From positions 310,001-374,000 of the forward strand of contig OZ241898.1 in the NCBI GenBank assembly GCA_965203525.1: a stretch of DNA of 64,000 bases. Direction: 5' to 3'. This document shows, piece by piece, positions 25,105 through 38,480 of this stretch (position 1 is its first letter; each line of letters starts with the position of its first letter). The notes beneath the pieces were generated by a model, which worked only from the letters and a program-made list of their open reading frames with translations, was not told the origin of the DNA and did not search any database. The position numbers and the translations under genes were made by a program. This stretch comes from WTFV01 sp965203525. Its GTDB lineage: Bacteria > Acidobacteriota > Vicinamibacteria > Vicinamibacterales > UBA8438.

Positions 25105-25745
25105 GCGGCCGGGACTCCGCATCGGCGGGTTGCCGACCGGGCCGCAGGCTCGGCGTGCTCATCTCGGGCCGCGGCAGCAACCTGCAGGCGATCATCGACG
25201 CGATCGCCGGGCGGCGGCTCGACGCCGAGATCGCGGTGGTCGTCTCCAACCGGCGGGAGGCGCCCGGCCTCGACCGCGCGCGCCGGGCGGGCATCGAGAC
25301 GGTCGTCCTGCAGCACGCGGGCCACGCTGCGCGGGAAGCCTTCGACGCCGCCGCCGTGGAGGAGCTCGAGCGGCGCGACGTCCGTCTCGTCTGTCTCGCC
25401 GGGTTCATGCGTCTGCTGGGCGCGGGCTTCGTCGCGGCGTTCCCGAACGCCATCCTCAACGTCCATCCCTCCCTGCTGCCCGCCTTCGCCGGGCTCGACG
25501 CCCAGCGGCGGGCGTGGGAGCACGGGGTCAAGGTGAGCGGCGCGACCGTCCACGTCGTGACGCCGGAGCTCGACGACGGTCCCATCGTCCGGCAGGCCGC
25601 GGTCCCGGTGCTTCCGGCCGACACGCCCGACTCGCTCGCCGCCCGCATCCTGGCCGCGGAGCACCGCATCTATCCCGAGGCGATCCAGGTGCTTCTCGAC
25701 GGCGGCTGGCGGATCGAGGGCCGCCGCTTCGTCGAGCGGTCCTGA
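25101..25745 (+). CDS. purN: phosphoribosylglycinamide formyltransferase
   Basis: A 214-residue folate-dependent GAR transformylase. It has VLISGRGSNLQAII (phosphate loop), LAGFMRLLGAGFV, AILNVHPSLLPAFAGLDAQ (catalytic Asn/His) and the Asp in PELDDGPIV. The start GTG 25101 overlaps the purM stop. This is the last gene of the pur run; the last bases are the start of a duplicated block. Confidence 0.94.
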   Translation: MSGRDSASAGCRPGRRLGVLISGRGSNLQAIIDAIAGRRLDAEIAVVVSNRREAPGLDRARRAGIETVVLQHAGHAAREAFDAAAVEELERRDVRLVCLAGFMRLLGAGFVAAFPNAILNVHPSLLPAFAGLDAQRRAWEHGVKVSGATVHVVTPELDDGPIVRQAAVPVLPADTPDSLAARILAAEHRIYPEAIQVLLDGGWRIEGRRFVERS

Positions 25746-25852
25746 CTTCCGGCCGGGAGAGTCCGGGCGGGGCGGGACGTCGAGACCGCCATCCGCGGAG
25801 CGGGCATGACGGCCTGACTCCCGGCCGGGGGAGTCCGGGCGGGGCGGAACGT
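25741..25852. repeat. X-Y-X direct repeat, 72-bp offset, from the purN stop
   Basis: A 40-bp block beginning CCTGACTTCCGGCCGGGAGA (25741-25780), which includes the purN stop, recurs at 25813-25852 with three substitutions. The 32-bp Y between them is unique. Confidence 0.85.
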
Positions 25853-25880
25853 ACGGAACCGGCGTCCGGTCCGCTCCCGG

Positions 25881-25886
25881 TACAAT
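25881..25886 (+). promoter_or_regulatory. -10 box TACAAT, suggests leaderless tyrS transcript
   Basis: TACAAT lies 7 bp before ATG 25894, in the context CCGGTACAATG. Transcription would start at or next to that ATG. The upstream ATG at 25885 overlaps the box and is unlikely to be used. Confidence 0.45.
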
Positions 25887-25893
25887 GATCCCG

Positions 25894-27147
25894 ATGACGC
25901 TTCAGGAGCAGATCGCGTATCTCACCAAGGGCTGCGTCGACGTCGTTCGGGAAGCCGAGCTGCGGGCCAGGCTGGAACGGTCGTCCGCTTCCGGCGTCCC
26001 GCTGACCGTGAAGGTGGGCTTCGATCCGACGGCGCCCGATCTGCATCTCGGCCACACCGTGCTGCTCCGCAAGATGAAGCATTTTCAGGACCTCGGCCAC
26101 CGGGTCGTGTTCCTCATCGGTGACTTCACCGGCCTCATCGGCGACCCGACCGGCCGGTCGAAGACGCGCCCGCCGCTGACCCGGGAACAGATCGAGGAGA
26201 ACGCGGAGACCTACAAGAGGCAGGTGTTCAAGCTGCTCGACCCGGACGCGACGGTGGTCGATTTCAACAGCGCCTGGCTCCGCGCCCTGGGCAGCGAGGG
26301 CTGGATCCGGCTGGCGGCGCGCTACAACGTGGCGCAGATGCTCGAGCGCCGCGAGTTCCGGCAGCGATACGACGCGGGCCGACCGATCGCGATTCACGAG
26401 TTCCTGTACCCGCTGGCGCAGGCCTACGACTCCGTCCACCTGCGGGTTGACGTGGAGCTGGGCGGCACCGATCAGTTGTTCAACCTCAACGTCGGCCGCG
26501 ACATCATGCCGGCGTGGGGCGTCGAGCCGCAGGTGGTGATGACCACCCCGCTGCTCGTGGGGCTGGACGGGTCCGAAAAGATGTCGAAGTCCGCCTCCAA
26601 CTGCGTCGGGATCACCGAGCCGCCGGACGAGATGTTCGGCAAGCTCATGTCGATCTCCGACGAGTTGATGTGGAGCTACCACGAGCTGCTGACCGACCTC
26701 TCGCTGGCGGAAATCGACGCGCTGAAGGCGCGCGTCGCGTCGGGCGCGGTCCATCCCAAGCGGGTCAAGGTCGAGCTCGCGGCGCGGGTCGTCGCCGACT
26801 TTCACTCGCCCGGCGCCGCCAGGGACGCGGCGGAGTCGTTCGAACGCCGATTCGCGCGCCGGGAGGTGCCCACGGACGTCGGCGACCGGTCCGTGGCCCT
26901 GCCCGCGGACGGCCGGCGCCTGTCCGCGATCATGGTCGACGCGGGCCTCGCGAAGTCCGGGGCGGCGGCCACGCGGGTGATTGCCCAGGGCGGAGTCCGC
27001 GTCGACGGGGCGCGGGTGGCCGACCGGTTCCACACGGTTCCGGCCGATCATCCTCCGTTCATCCTGCAGGTCGGCCGGCGGGCGTTGCGGATTCGGCCGC
27101 GGGGGGAGGGCGGATCGGAACCGGCCGCGCCGGATTCCCCGGCCTGA
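25894..27147 (+). CDS. tyrS: tyrosyl-tRNA synthetase
   Basis: A 417-residue class I synthetase. It has the HIGH-type motif PDLHLGHTVLL, the KMSKS motif (GSEKMSKSASN), and a C-terminal S4 RNA-binding domain (SAIMVDAGLAKSGAAATRVI). ATG 25894 is chosen from the -10 position; ATG 25885 adds three residues. It is transcribed apart from the pur operon and is the last gene before the rRNA promoter. Confidence 0.93.
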   Translation: MTLQEQIAYLTKGCVDVVREAELRARLERSSASGVPLTVKVGFDPTAPDLHLGHTVLLRKMKHFQDLGHRVVFLIGDFTGLIGDPTGRSKTRPPLTREQIEENAETYKRQVFKLLDPDATVVDFNSAWLRALGSEGWIRLAARYNVAQMLERREFRQRYDAGRPIAIHEFLYPLAQAYDSVHLRVDVELGGTDQLFNLNVGRDIMPAWGVEPQVVMTTPLLVGLDGSEKMSKSASNCVGITEPPDEMFGKLMSISDELMWSYHELLTDLSLAEIDALKARVASGAVHPKRVKVELAARVVADFHSPGAARDAAESFERRFARREVPTDVGDRSVALPADGRRLSAIMVDAGLAKSGAAATRVIAQGGVRVDGARVADRFHTVPADHPPFILQVGRRALRIRPRGEGGSEPAAPDSPA

Positions 27148-27222
27148 CTGACCCCTGGAAGGGGCGACCGCGCCCGGGAACGCGTCCACGGCGGCGTCCG
27201 GACGACGCCGCCGGCCCTGCTG

Positions 27223-27272
27223 CAAAAAAATCGGCGGCCGACGTTGACATCCATGATCCCGATCTGTAGGAT
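27223..27272 (+). promoter_or_regulatory. rRNA operon promoter with A-tract UP-like element
   Basis: TTGACA (27244-27249) and TAGGAT (27267-27272) are separated by exactly 17 bp. An A-tract (CTGCAAAAAAATCGG) lies just upstream where an UP element would be. The transcript would start near 27279, leaving a leader of about 220 nt before 16S. That leader holds a boxA-like GTTCTTTGAAAA (27349-27360) and the left arm of the 16S processing stem. Confidence 0.8.
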
Positions 27273-27352
27273 CACCCTTCTGTCCGCTTGCGAGCAAGTC
27301 GTGCCGTGGCGGGCGCCCGGCGTTCGGGAAGACCTCGAGCGTGCGCGGGTTC

Positions 27353-27378
27353 TTTGAAAACTGGACAGGACGTTGACG
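27353..27378 (+). other. 16S processing stem, left arm
   Basis: TTTGAAAACTGGACAGGACG and the following bases are complementary, with one mismatch and G-U pairs, to 29176-29201 after 16S. Together they form the long duplex cut by RNase III. Confidence 0.75.
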
Positions 27379-27502
27379 TGGAAACACGTCGAGTATCAGC
27401 CTCGAACGCCAATTCGAGACAACGCAGGAGCCATGCGGCTCTCGTGTTGAATCATGACCGGATGTCCCCGGCCGCCCTCGCGGGCGTCGGGTTTCCAGTT
27501 TT

Positions 27503-29060
<1,558 letters not shown>

Positions 29061-29175
29061 GAGATGCCTCGCGGCGTCGGGTTCGCGCCCGACGCGTAGC
29101 GACACTCTCGAGATCGATCTGGTGCTCGATTTGGAGCGCGCGGAAGTTCGAGGCCGCGCGTTGCGGTGAATGATG

Positions 29176-29201
29176 CGTTCAGCGTCCTGTCCGGTTTTGA
29201 G
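29176..29201 (+). other. 16S processing stem, right arm
   Basis: CGTTCAGCGTCCTGTCCGGT and the following TTTGAG pair with 27353-27378 across the 16S gene. Confidence 0.75.
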
Positions 29202-29232
29202 AGAACCGGCACGTCGGGGCCGCGTGCTCATC

Positions 29233-29309
29233 GGGCCTGTAGCTCAGTTGGTCAGAGCACACGCTTGATAAGCGTGGGGTCGGTAGTTCGAGTCTACCCA
29301 GGCCCACCA
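29233..29309 (+). tRNA. tRNA-Ile (GAT)
   Basis: A 77-nt cloverleaf with encoded CCA. The acceptor GGGCCTG pairs with the 3' CAGGCCC, the anticodon loop is CTTGATAAG and the T-loop GTTCGAGTC. Located in the 16S-23S spacer, as is common. Confidence 0.97.
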
Positions 29310-29401
29310 TGACCCCTTGGCCCGCGCCGAGCGCCGTCTGCGGAATTTTCGCGGTGCGACCGTGCGAGTTGGCGGTTCGCCGCCAGCGGCATGACGGGGG
29401 C

Positions 29402-29478
29402 GGGGAATTAGCTCAGTCTGGGAGAGCGCCTGGTTTGCAACCAGGAGGTCGCCGGTTCGAGCCCGGTATTCTCCACCA
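29402..29478 (+). tRNA. tRNA-Ala (TGC)
   Basis: A 77-nt cloverleaf with encoded CCA. The acceptor GGGGAAT pairs with ATTCTCC (one G-U), the anticodon loop is GTTTGCAAC and the T-loop GGTTCGAGC. Second spacer tRNA. Confidence 0.97.
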
Positions 29479-29590
29479 CCTTCGCCGCGGCCTTTCCGAT
29501 AGGGCCGCGACGGGTGCTTGAAGGGCGGGCTCTGGTTTTCGTCGAAGGGTTCCGGGGTGCGCAGTGGCGGCTCCGGCCCCGGGTGTTTGA

Positions 29591-29620
29591 CAACTGAATA
29601 CTCTGCAAACGGTAGCTTTC
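29591..29620 (+). other. 23S processing stem, left arm
   Basis: CAACTGAATACTCTGCAAAC and the ten following bases are complementary, with two G-U pairs, to 32774-32803 after 23S. Confidence 0.8.
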
Positions 29621-29757
29621 CGTAATGACGTAGTGCTCTTGGGCGCTGGCGTGATTCCGGGAATCCGTTGGGCGGGCGGCCGAGCCCGTCGCCGGGCAGA
29701 CCGGCGGCGGCGGGTTTCCCTCCCCTCGATGCCCGGGATTCGTCAGTTTCCGAGTGT

Positions 29758-32754
<2,997 letters not shown>

Positions 32755-32773
32755 ATTCCTGCTCGTCACGTCG

Positions 32774-32803
32774 GGAAGCTGCCGTTTGCAGAGTGTTCAG
32801 TTG
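32774..32803 (+). other. 23S processing stem, right arm
   Basis: GGAAGCTGCCGTTTGCAGAG and the following ten bases pair with 29591-29620. A boxA-like GCTCTTTGACA follows at about 32825-32835, before 5S. Confidence 0.8.
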
Positions 32804-32897
32804 CGGGCGGCGGGGGCGAACGTCGCTCTTTGACATGGTTGCGGCAGGTGGCCGCGGGAGCCGGGAACAGGCGACCGGGGCCTTGTGCCGCACGGAT

Positions 32898-33015
32898 TTT
32901 CCGGTGGTCACAGGAGAGGGGAAACACCCGTTCCCATGCCGAACACGGCAGTTAAGCCCTCTTCCGCCGATGGTACTGCGGGGGTAGCTCCGTGGGAGAG
33001 CAGGTCGCTGCCGGG
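32898..33015 (+). rRNA. rrf: 5S ribosomal RNA
   Basis: The conserved core CCCGTTCCCATGCCGAACAC, then GTTAAGCCCTCTTCCGCCGA and a closing CGCTGCCGGGA that pairs with TTCCGGTGG at the 5' end. Ends are approximate. Confidence 0.93.
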
Positions 33016-33025
33016 AGTTTCCCGA

Positions 33026-33064
33026 CGCCCGGACTCGATGGTCGAGTTCGGGCGTTTTTCTTTT
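33026..33064 (+). terminator. intrinsic terminator of the rRNA operon
   Basis: CGCCCG-GACTCGA / TCGAGTT-CGGGCG is a stem of about 13 bp closed by a TGG loop, followed by TTTTTCTTTT. Confidence 0.9.
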
Positions 33065-33083
33065 GCCGGTCCGGCGGTTGCGG

Positions 33084-33833
33084 ATGCGAAGCGGGCGTGA
33101 CACGGAAACGGCGCGGGCCGACCGGCGCGGGATCCGGGTGGAGCTGGCGAGCGAGCGCAAGATTCGCGCCCGGAACACGGTGCTGTACCGCGTGGCGCAC
33201 TGGCCGATATGGATCTGGGTTTTCTTTCTGGCGCCGGGGCCGCTGACGTTCGATCTGTTCGCGAGCGGCGTCGACGCCCGGATGGGGGCGTGGCTGGGCG
33301 CGGTGCTGATCGGCACCGGCGCCGCCGGGCTGCGGGGGAGGCTGCCGGGCGTGGAGCCGCGCCCCTACATCATTCGGTTCACGGAGGATCGGCCGAACCC
33401 GGCGTATCGGCGGGTCTGCTATACGTTCGCGTGGAGCGCGGTGCTTTCCTTCGCACTGCTCAACTTGGCGGGGCTGGTCTGGGCGGCGGCGACGGGAGAG
33501 TGGCGCATGCAGGTGATCTACGACGCCGGCTACTTTCCGCTTGCCGGGGCCGTGTGGATCCTGGGAGCGGCGGGCCGCCTGCCGCGGGTGAAAGCGTCGA
33601 CCCGGGGCGAGGGACACGAGCGGCGATTCTTCTACGGATCGCTGTGGGCGGTGTGCGTGGCCCAGCCAGTGTTGTGGCTGCTGTGGGGGATCGCGCCGCT
33701 GACGTGGCCGGGCAACGTCCTGAAGCTGGTCGTGTTCGTGGCCCTGCTCGGGTTCGTCGGGTACCTTGCGTACCGCGGCAAGCTGCCGCGAACGCGGCCG
33801 ATCGTGCCGGGGGAGCTCGCGGTCAGCGACTAA
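33084..33833 (+). CDS. membrane protein of unknown function
   Basis: A 249-residue inner-membrane protein with about five hydrophobic segments (IWIWVFFLAPGPLTFDLF, AVLIGTGAAGL, AVLSFALLNLAGLVWAAA, AVWILGAAG, LVVFVALLGFVGYL). I do not recognise the family. ATG 33084 is used; TTG 33063 and GTG 33138 are in-frame alternatives and none has a strong Shine-Dalgarno. It lies directly after the rRNA terminator and stands alone, with repeats and the M64 gene following. Confidence 0.6.
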   Translation: MRSGRDTETARADRRGIRVELASERKIRARNTVLYRVAHWPIWIWVFFLAPGPLTFDLFASGVDARMGAWLGAVLIGTGAAGLRGRLPGVEPRPYIIRFTEDRPNPAYRRVCYTFAWSAVLSFALLNLAGLVWAAATGEWRMQVIYDAGYFPLAGAVWILGAAGRLPRVKASTRGEGHERRFFYGSLWAVCVAQPVLWLLWGIAPLTWPGNVLKLVVFVALLGFVGYLAYRGKLPRTRPIVPGELAVSD

Positions 33834-33930
33834 ACCTGTCTCGAAACAACGTTTCCAGGTTCTTCCGTGGCAGGACACCGGATACGGGGGCGGCGGGACG
33901 GGATCGGGATCGGGCCCCGCTACGGGGCAG

Positions 33931-34037
33931 GAGGAAACCGTTCGAGTCCGGTCGGAGCGGAACGCCCAATCCGTCGCCAGGGAACGAACCCGTCAGGCGC
34001 CGAGGAACCGTTCGAGACAGGCAGTGAGCGGAACGCC
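33931..34037. repeat. X-Y-X direct repeat, 71-bp offset, upstream of M64 gene
   Basis: GAGGAAACCGTTCGAG...GAGCGGAACGCC (33931-33966) recurs at 34002-34037 with one deletion and several changes. Inside the second copy, TTCGAGACAGG is the inverse of CCTGTCTCGAA at 33836, just after the previous gene. Confidence 0.65.
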
Positions 34038-34050
34038 TGGCCGGCGGCGG

Positions 34051-34056
34051 TAGAAT
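34051..34056 (+). promoter_or_regulatory. -10 box TAGAAT, leaderless start of M64 gene
   Basis: TAGAAT in the context GGTAGAATG ends 6 bp before ATG 34063, so the transcript would begin at about the start codon. No Shine-Dalgarno is present. Confidence 0.45.
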
Positions 34057-34062
34057 GTCGGT

Positions 34063-35562
34063 ATGCAAGACAACCAACGGCGGCTGCGGCGTGTCACGGC
34101 GGCTGCGGTCACGCTGGCCGCGTGCATCGTCGCCACGGTGGTGTCCGGACGTGGCGCGCACGGGGCCGGCGAAGCGGAAGGGCGGTCCGCGGAGGCCGCC
34201 GCGAGCTTCGACGAGCACTTCATCGACAAGACGATGCGCGTCGACTATTTCCACTCGGGCGGGCGCGGTACGGAGATCGTCGCGCTCGATCGGGTGGTGT
34301 CCGACGGGCCGTGGGCGGGCAGCCGCACCCGTCTCGTCGACGACCTCAACCTCGGGAAATATCTCTTCGAGGTGCTCGACCGGCGGACGAACCGCGTGAT
34401 CTACTCGCGCGGCTTCGCGTCGATCTACGGCGAGTGGGAGACGACGCCGGAGTCGCGCGAGGTCCATCGCACGTTCCACGAGTCGTTGCGCTTTCCGTGG
34501 CCGCGGCGGCCGGTGCAGGTCGTGCTGAAGGTGCGCGACGCGGAGAACAGTTTTCACGAGATCTGGTCGACGGTCGTCGATCCGGACTCCCGCTTCGTCA
34601 ATCCGGCCGACCGTCCCCCGGCCGGCGAGGTCTGGTCGCTGTTCACGAGCGGACCGCCGTCGGAGAAGGTCGACCTGCTGATCCTCGGCGAGGGGTACAC
34701 GGAAGACGAGCGGGACAAGTTCCGCGCAGACGCGACCCGGCTGACCGAGGCGCTCTTCGAGGAGGAGCCGTTCCGCAGCCGGCGGGACGACTTCAACGTG
34801 TGGGGCATCGATCTCCCGTCCGCCGCTTCGGGGGTCAGTCGCCCGCGCGCCGGCCAGTTCCGGCGCACGCCGCTGTCCGCGGAGTACAACGTCTTCGATT
34901 CGGAACGCTACCTGCTGACGTACGACAACCGTGCGCTTCGCGACGCCGCGTCCGCCGCGCCGTACGAGTTCATCGAGATCCTGGTCAACGAAGAGCAGTA
35001 CGGGGGAGGCGGGATCTTCAACTTCCAGGCCACGGCGGCGGCCGGCACCGGCTTCGCGGAGTACGTCTTCATCCACGAGTTCGGCCACCACTTCGCGGGA
35101 CTGGCCGACGAGTACTACACGTCGGACGTGGCCTACGAAACCGGCGCCTCGTATCACCCGGAACCGTGGGAGCCGAACGTGACCGCGCTGCACGACCCCG
35201 GCGACCTCAAGTGGGGCGACCTCGTCGCCCCGGACACGCCGCTGCCGACGCCGTGGGACAAGGAGGTCTTCGAGGCGGCCAGCACCGCGGCGCAGCGCGA
35301 GCGCCGGGACCTGCGGGCGGCCGGCGCGCCCGAAACCGAGATGGACCGGCTCTTCACCGCGCAGATGGAGCGCGAGACGGCCCTGCTGGCTTCGATGCCG
35401 CACGCCGGCAAGGTCGGCGCGTTCGAGGGCGCTTCGTACGAGCCGGTCGGCCTCTACCGCCCGGAGATCGACTGCATCATGTTCACGCGCAACCCGGTCG
35501 GCTTCTGCCGGGTCTGCCGGCGGGCGATCTCGCGCGTGATCGACCAGTACTCGCGGCCGTAG
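34063..35562 (+). CDS. secreted M64 family metallopeptidase
   Basis: A 499-residue exported protein with a signal/anchor segment (about 9-29). An N-terminal beta-rich domain (about 50-190) precedes the peptidase M64 (IgA-peptidase-like) domain. The zinc motif is HEFGHHFAGLADEY (338-351), matching HExxHxxGxxDE. DLLILGEGYTEDERDKF marks the start of the M64 fold. The C-terminus has several Cys (DCIMFTRN, FCRVCRRA) that could form disulfides outside the cytoplasm. It may digest external protein; substrate unknown. Confidence 0.88.
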   Translation: MQDNQRRLRRVTAAAVTLAACIVATVVSGRGAHGAGEAEGRSAEAAASFDEHFIDKTMRVDYFHSGGRGTEIVALDRVVSDGPWAGSRTRLVDDLNLGKYLFEVLDRRTNRVIYSRGFASIYGEWETTPESREVHRTFHESLRFPWPRRPVQVVLKVRDAENSFHEIWSTVVDPDSRFVNPADRPPAGEVWSLFTSGPPSEKVDLLILGEGYTEDERDKFRADATRLTEALFEEEPFRSRRDDFNVWGIDLPSAASGVSRPRAGQFRRTPLSAEYNVFDSERYLLTYDNRALRDAASAAPYEFIEILVNEEQYGGGGIFNFQATAAAGTGFAEYVFIHEFGHHFAGLADEYYTSDVAYETGASYHPEPWEPNVTALHDPGDLKWGDLVAPDTPLPTPWDKEVFEAASTAAQRERRDLRAAGAPETEMDRLFTAQMERETALLASMPHAGKVGAFEGASYEPVGLYRPEIDCIMFTRNPVGFCRVCRRAISRVIDQYSRP

Positions 35563-35663
35563 GCGGGCAACCTTCGGGAGGGTCGCGCGCACGCGCCGGC
35601 GGCGGGGAAATCCGCGCCCGCGCGCCCGGGCATGGAACCTCGCGCGGAAGGGGATCGAACGAC

Positions 35664-37115
35664 ATGGTGGAGAGGCACGTCATCGCCGGGCTCGAGCGCA
35701 TCGTCGGGCCGGACGGCATCGTGCGCGACGACGGCGAACTGCTGACCTACGAGACCGACGGGCTCGTGAAGCTGCGCTCCAAGCCGGGCGTCGCCGTGCT
35801 GCCCACCACGGACGATCAGGTGCGGCGCATCGTCCGGCTCTGCCACGAAAACCGCGTCCCGTTCGTGGCGCGCGGCCAGGGGACGGGGCTTTCCGGGGGG
35901 GCGATGCCGCACCCCGACGGCGTGCTGATCGTGATGACGCGGATGAACCGCATCCTGGACGTCGACGTTCCCAACCGCCGCATCACGGTCGAGCCGGGGG
36001 TGATGAACCTCGACGTCAGCAAGGCGGTGGCGGCGGCCGGCTACTACTACGCGCCGGACCCGTCGAGCCAGGTGATCTGCTCCATCGGCGGCAACCTCGC
36101 CGAGAACTCCGGCGGCGCACATTGCCTGAAGTACGGCTTCACGGTGCACCACGTCCTGGGGGTGGAGGCGGTGCTGCCCGACGGCGAGCTCGTCCGGCTG
36201 GGCGGGCCCGCCCTCGATGCGCCCGGCCTCGACCTGCTCGGAGTGCTGGTCGGTTCGGAGGGCACGCTGGCCGTCGTCACCAAGGTCGTCCTCAACCTGC
36301 TGCGCAAGCCGGCCGCGGTCGAGACGCTGCTGGCCGCGTTCGACTCGACCCGGGCGGCCGGCAACGCGGTGTCGGGCATCATCGGCGCCGGCATCATTCC
36401 CGCGGCGGTGGAGATGATGGACCGGGTGACGATCGAGGCGGCCGAGGCGGCGGTGCAGCCGGACTTCCCGCGGACCGAGGCGATTCTGATCGTCGAGCTC
36501 GACGGCGCCGAGGCGGACGTGGCGGCGCTGTTCAAACGGGTCGAGGACGTCTGCCGCGAAGCCGGGGCGGGCGAGATCCGGATCGCACGCACTCCCGGGC
36601 AGCGGGCGCGTTTCTGGCAGGGCCGCAAGGCGGCGTTCGCCGCGATGGGACGCGTCTCGCCAAGCTACTACGTGCAGGACGGCGTGATCCCGCGCACCCG
36701 GCTGCCGGAGGTGCTCAACCGCATCCGCGACCTGTCCGAGCGCTCCGGCCTGAAGATCGGCAACGTGTTCCACGCCGGCGACGGCAACCTGCATCCCCTG
36801 GTCTGCTACGACGAGCGGGTCCCGGGGCAGGCCGACCTCGCCCAGGAGGTGGCGTCCGAGATCCTGACCTACTGCCTCGACGCCGGCGGTTCCATCACCG
36901 GCGAGCACGGCGTCGGCGCCGACAAGGCCGAGCACCTGCCCAAGATGTTCAGCGAGGACGATCTCGATACGATGCAGCTCGTGCGATGCGCCTTCGATCC
37001 CGGCCACGTCTGCAATCCGGGCAAGGTCTTTCCGACGCCGCGCCTTTGCGGCGAGGTGCCGGGGCCGTACCGCAGGCATCCGGCCGAGGCGGCCGGCGTG
37101 GCGGAGCGCGTCTGA
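35664..37115 (+). CDS. glcD: glycolate oxidase subunit GlcD, FAD-linked
   Basis: A 483-residue FAD-binding (PCMH-type) oxidoreductase. The FAD region has FVARGQGTGLSGGAMPHPDG and SIGGNLAENSGGAHCLKYGF; the C-terminal FAD-oxidase_C domain includes GNVFHAGDGNLHPLVCYDE and GEHGVGADK. GlcD oxidises glycolate (or lactate) to glyoxylate with electrons passing to GlcF. It is followed directly by glcE with no gap. Confidence 0.9.
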   Translation: MVERHVIAGLERIVGPDGIVRDDGELLTYETDGLVKLRSKPGVAVLPTTDDQVRRIVRLCHENRVPFVARGQGTGLSGGAMPHPDGVLIVMTRMNRILDVDVPNRRITVEPGVMNLDVSKAVAAAGYYYAPDPSSQVICSIGGNLAENSGGAHCLKYGFTVHHVLGVEAVLPDGELVRLGGPALDAPGLDLLGVLVGSEGTLAVVTKVVLNLLRKPAAVETLLAAFDSTRAAGNAVSGIIGAGIIPAAVEMMDRVTIEAAEAAVQPDFPRTEAILIVELDGAEADVAALFKRVEDVCREAGAGEIRIARTPGQRARFWQGRKAAFAAMGRVSPSYYVQDGVIPRTRLPEVLNRIRDLSERSGLKIGNVFHAGDGNLHPLVCYDERVPGQADLAQEVASEILTYCLDAGGSITGEHGVGADKAEHLPKMFSEDDLDTMQLVRCAFDPGHVCNPGKVFPTPRLCGEVPGPYRRHPAEAAGVAERV

Positions 37116-38465
37116 ATGGCGGACGCCTCGACGGGCACGCTGCTGGAGCAACTCGTCGCCCGGGCGGGCTCCCGCGCCGCGGTGCACGCGGGCGTCGCCG
37201 CCGACGCGGTCGACGGCGTCCGGCCGCGCCTGGTGGCCGTGCCGGCGAGCGGCGAGGCGCTGGCCGCGACGCTTGGCTGGGCGTCGTCCGAGCGCCTCTC
37301 GGTGCGGGTCTCCGGGGGCGGCACCAAGCAGGACTGGGGGGCGTCCGGGGGGACGGTCGACCTGCTGCTCTCCACCGCGGCGCTCTCCGGCGTGGTCGAG
37401 CATCGGCACGGCGACCTGACCGCGACGGTGGAGGCCGGGGCGACGCTGGCGACGGCGAACGCCACGCTGGCGGCGCACGGGCAGCGGCTGCCGTGGGATC
37501 CGCCGTGGCCGCGACAGGCGACCATCGGCGGCATCGTGGCCACCAACGACAGCGGCCCGCGGCGTCACGGCCACGGCGCCCCGCGCGATTCCATCATCGG
37601 CGTGACGCTGGCGCGCGTGGACGGCCGCGTGGCGAAGGCCGGCGGCATCGTCGTGAAGAACGTCGCCGGCTACGATCTGTCCCGCCTGCTGACCGGGTCC
37701 TTCGGCTGCCTCGGCGTCATCCTCACCGCGACGTTCAAGCTGGCCCCCGCGCCGCCGGCCTCGCGGACGGTGGAGGTGGCGGTGGACACCCTGGAGGACG
37801 CGGCGCCGATCGCCGCCGACCTCGCCGGATCGACGCTGACCCCGACCGCCGTCGAGGTCGCCTGGGCGCCGGTGCGCCCTTCAGGTCCTGGACGAGCGCT
37901 CACGCCGCCCGGTCGACCGACCGCCGTCGAGGTCGCCTGGGCGCCGGCGCGCCTGCTGGCGCGTTTCGAGTCGGTCGCAGCCTCGGTGGCGCAGCAGGCG
38001 GAGGAAGCCCGCGCCCTCGTGGGCGCGCGCGGCGCCGCCGTCGTGCTCGGCGGGGAGGACGAGCGGGCGGCCTGGAGCCGGCACGCGGCGCACTGGTCGC
38101 AGGGCGGGACCCTCGTCAAGCTGAGCGCCCTGCCCGCCGAGCTGTTCCCGACCCTCGCCTGGCTGCGCGACCGGGCCGCGGCGGACGGAATCGAGCTGGC
38201 GGCGGCCGGGCGCGCCGGACTCGGGGTGGTCGACGTGCGGCTCGACGGGCCGCTCGACGAGCAGGCGCGCCTCGTCGGCGAGCTCCGCGAACGGCTGCCG
38301 GCCGGCCGCGGCTCCGCGGTGATCCGCCGCGGTGCCCCGGCGCTGCGCCGGCGCGTCGATCCCTGGGGACCGATCGGCGACGGCATGCGGGTGATGACCG
38401 CGATCAAGCGGCAGTTCGATCCGGACGGTCTGCTGAACGCGGGCCGGGGCCCCGGCGGGCTGTAG
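37116..38465 (+). CDS. glcE: glycolate oxidase subunit GlcE, FAD-binding
   Basis: A 449-residue second FAD-binding subunit, somewhat long for GlcE. FAD features are RVSGGGTKQDWG, TIGGIVATNDSGPRRHGHG and IVVKNVAGYDLSRLLTGSFG. The middle part contains an in-frame 75-bp duplication (two TAVEVAWAP blocks), which adds 25 residues between the FAD and C-terminal domains and probably forms a surface loop. ATG 37116 follows the glcD stop immediately. Confidence 0.85.
   Translation: MADASTGTLLEQLVARAGSRAAVHAGVAADAVDGVRPRLVAVPASGEALAATLGWASSERLSVRVSGGGTKQDWGASGGTVDLLLSTAALSGVVEHRHGDLTATVEAGATLATANATLAAHGQRLPWDPPWPRQATIGGIVATNDSGPRRHGHGAPRDSIIGVTLARVDGRVAKAGGIVVKNVAGYDLSRLLTGSFGCLGVILTATFKLAPAPPASRTVEVAVDTLEDAAPIAADLAGSTLTPTAVEVAWAPVRPSGPGRALTPPGRPTAVEVAWAPARLLARFESVAASVAQQAEEARALVGARGAAVVLGGEDERAAWSRHAAHWSQGGTLVKLSALPAELFPTLAWLRDRAAADGIELAAAGRAGLGVVDVRLDGPLDEQARLVGELRERLPAGRGSAVIRRGAPALRRRVDPWGPIGDGMRVMTAIKRQFDPDGLLNAGRGPGGL
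37844..37953 (+). repeat. X-Y-X inside glcE, 75-bp offset, in frame
   Basis: GACCGCCGTCGAGGTCGCCT and the next 15 bases (37844-37878) recur at 37919-37953 with one substitution. A unique 40-bp Y encodes RPSGPGRALTPPGRP between the two TAVEVAWAP blocks. The offset is divisible by three, so glcE stays open. Confidence 0.85.
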
Positions 38466-38480
38466 CCGCTACGGGCGGTT

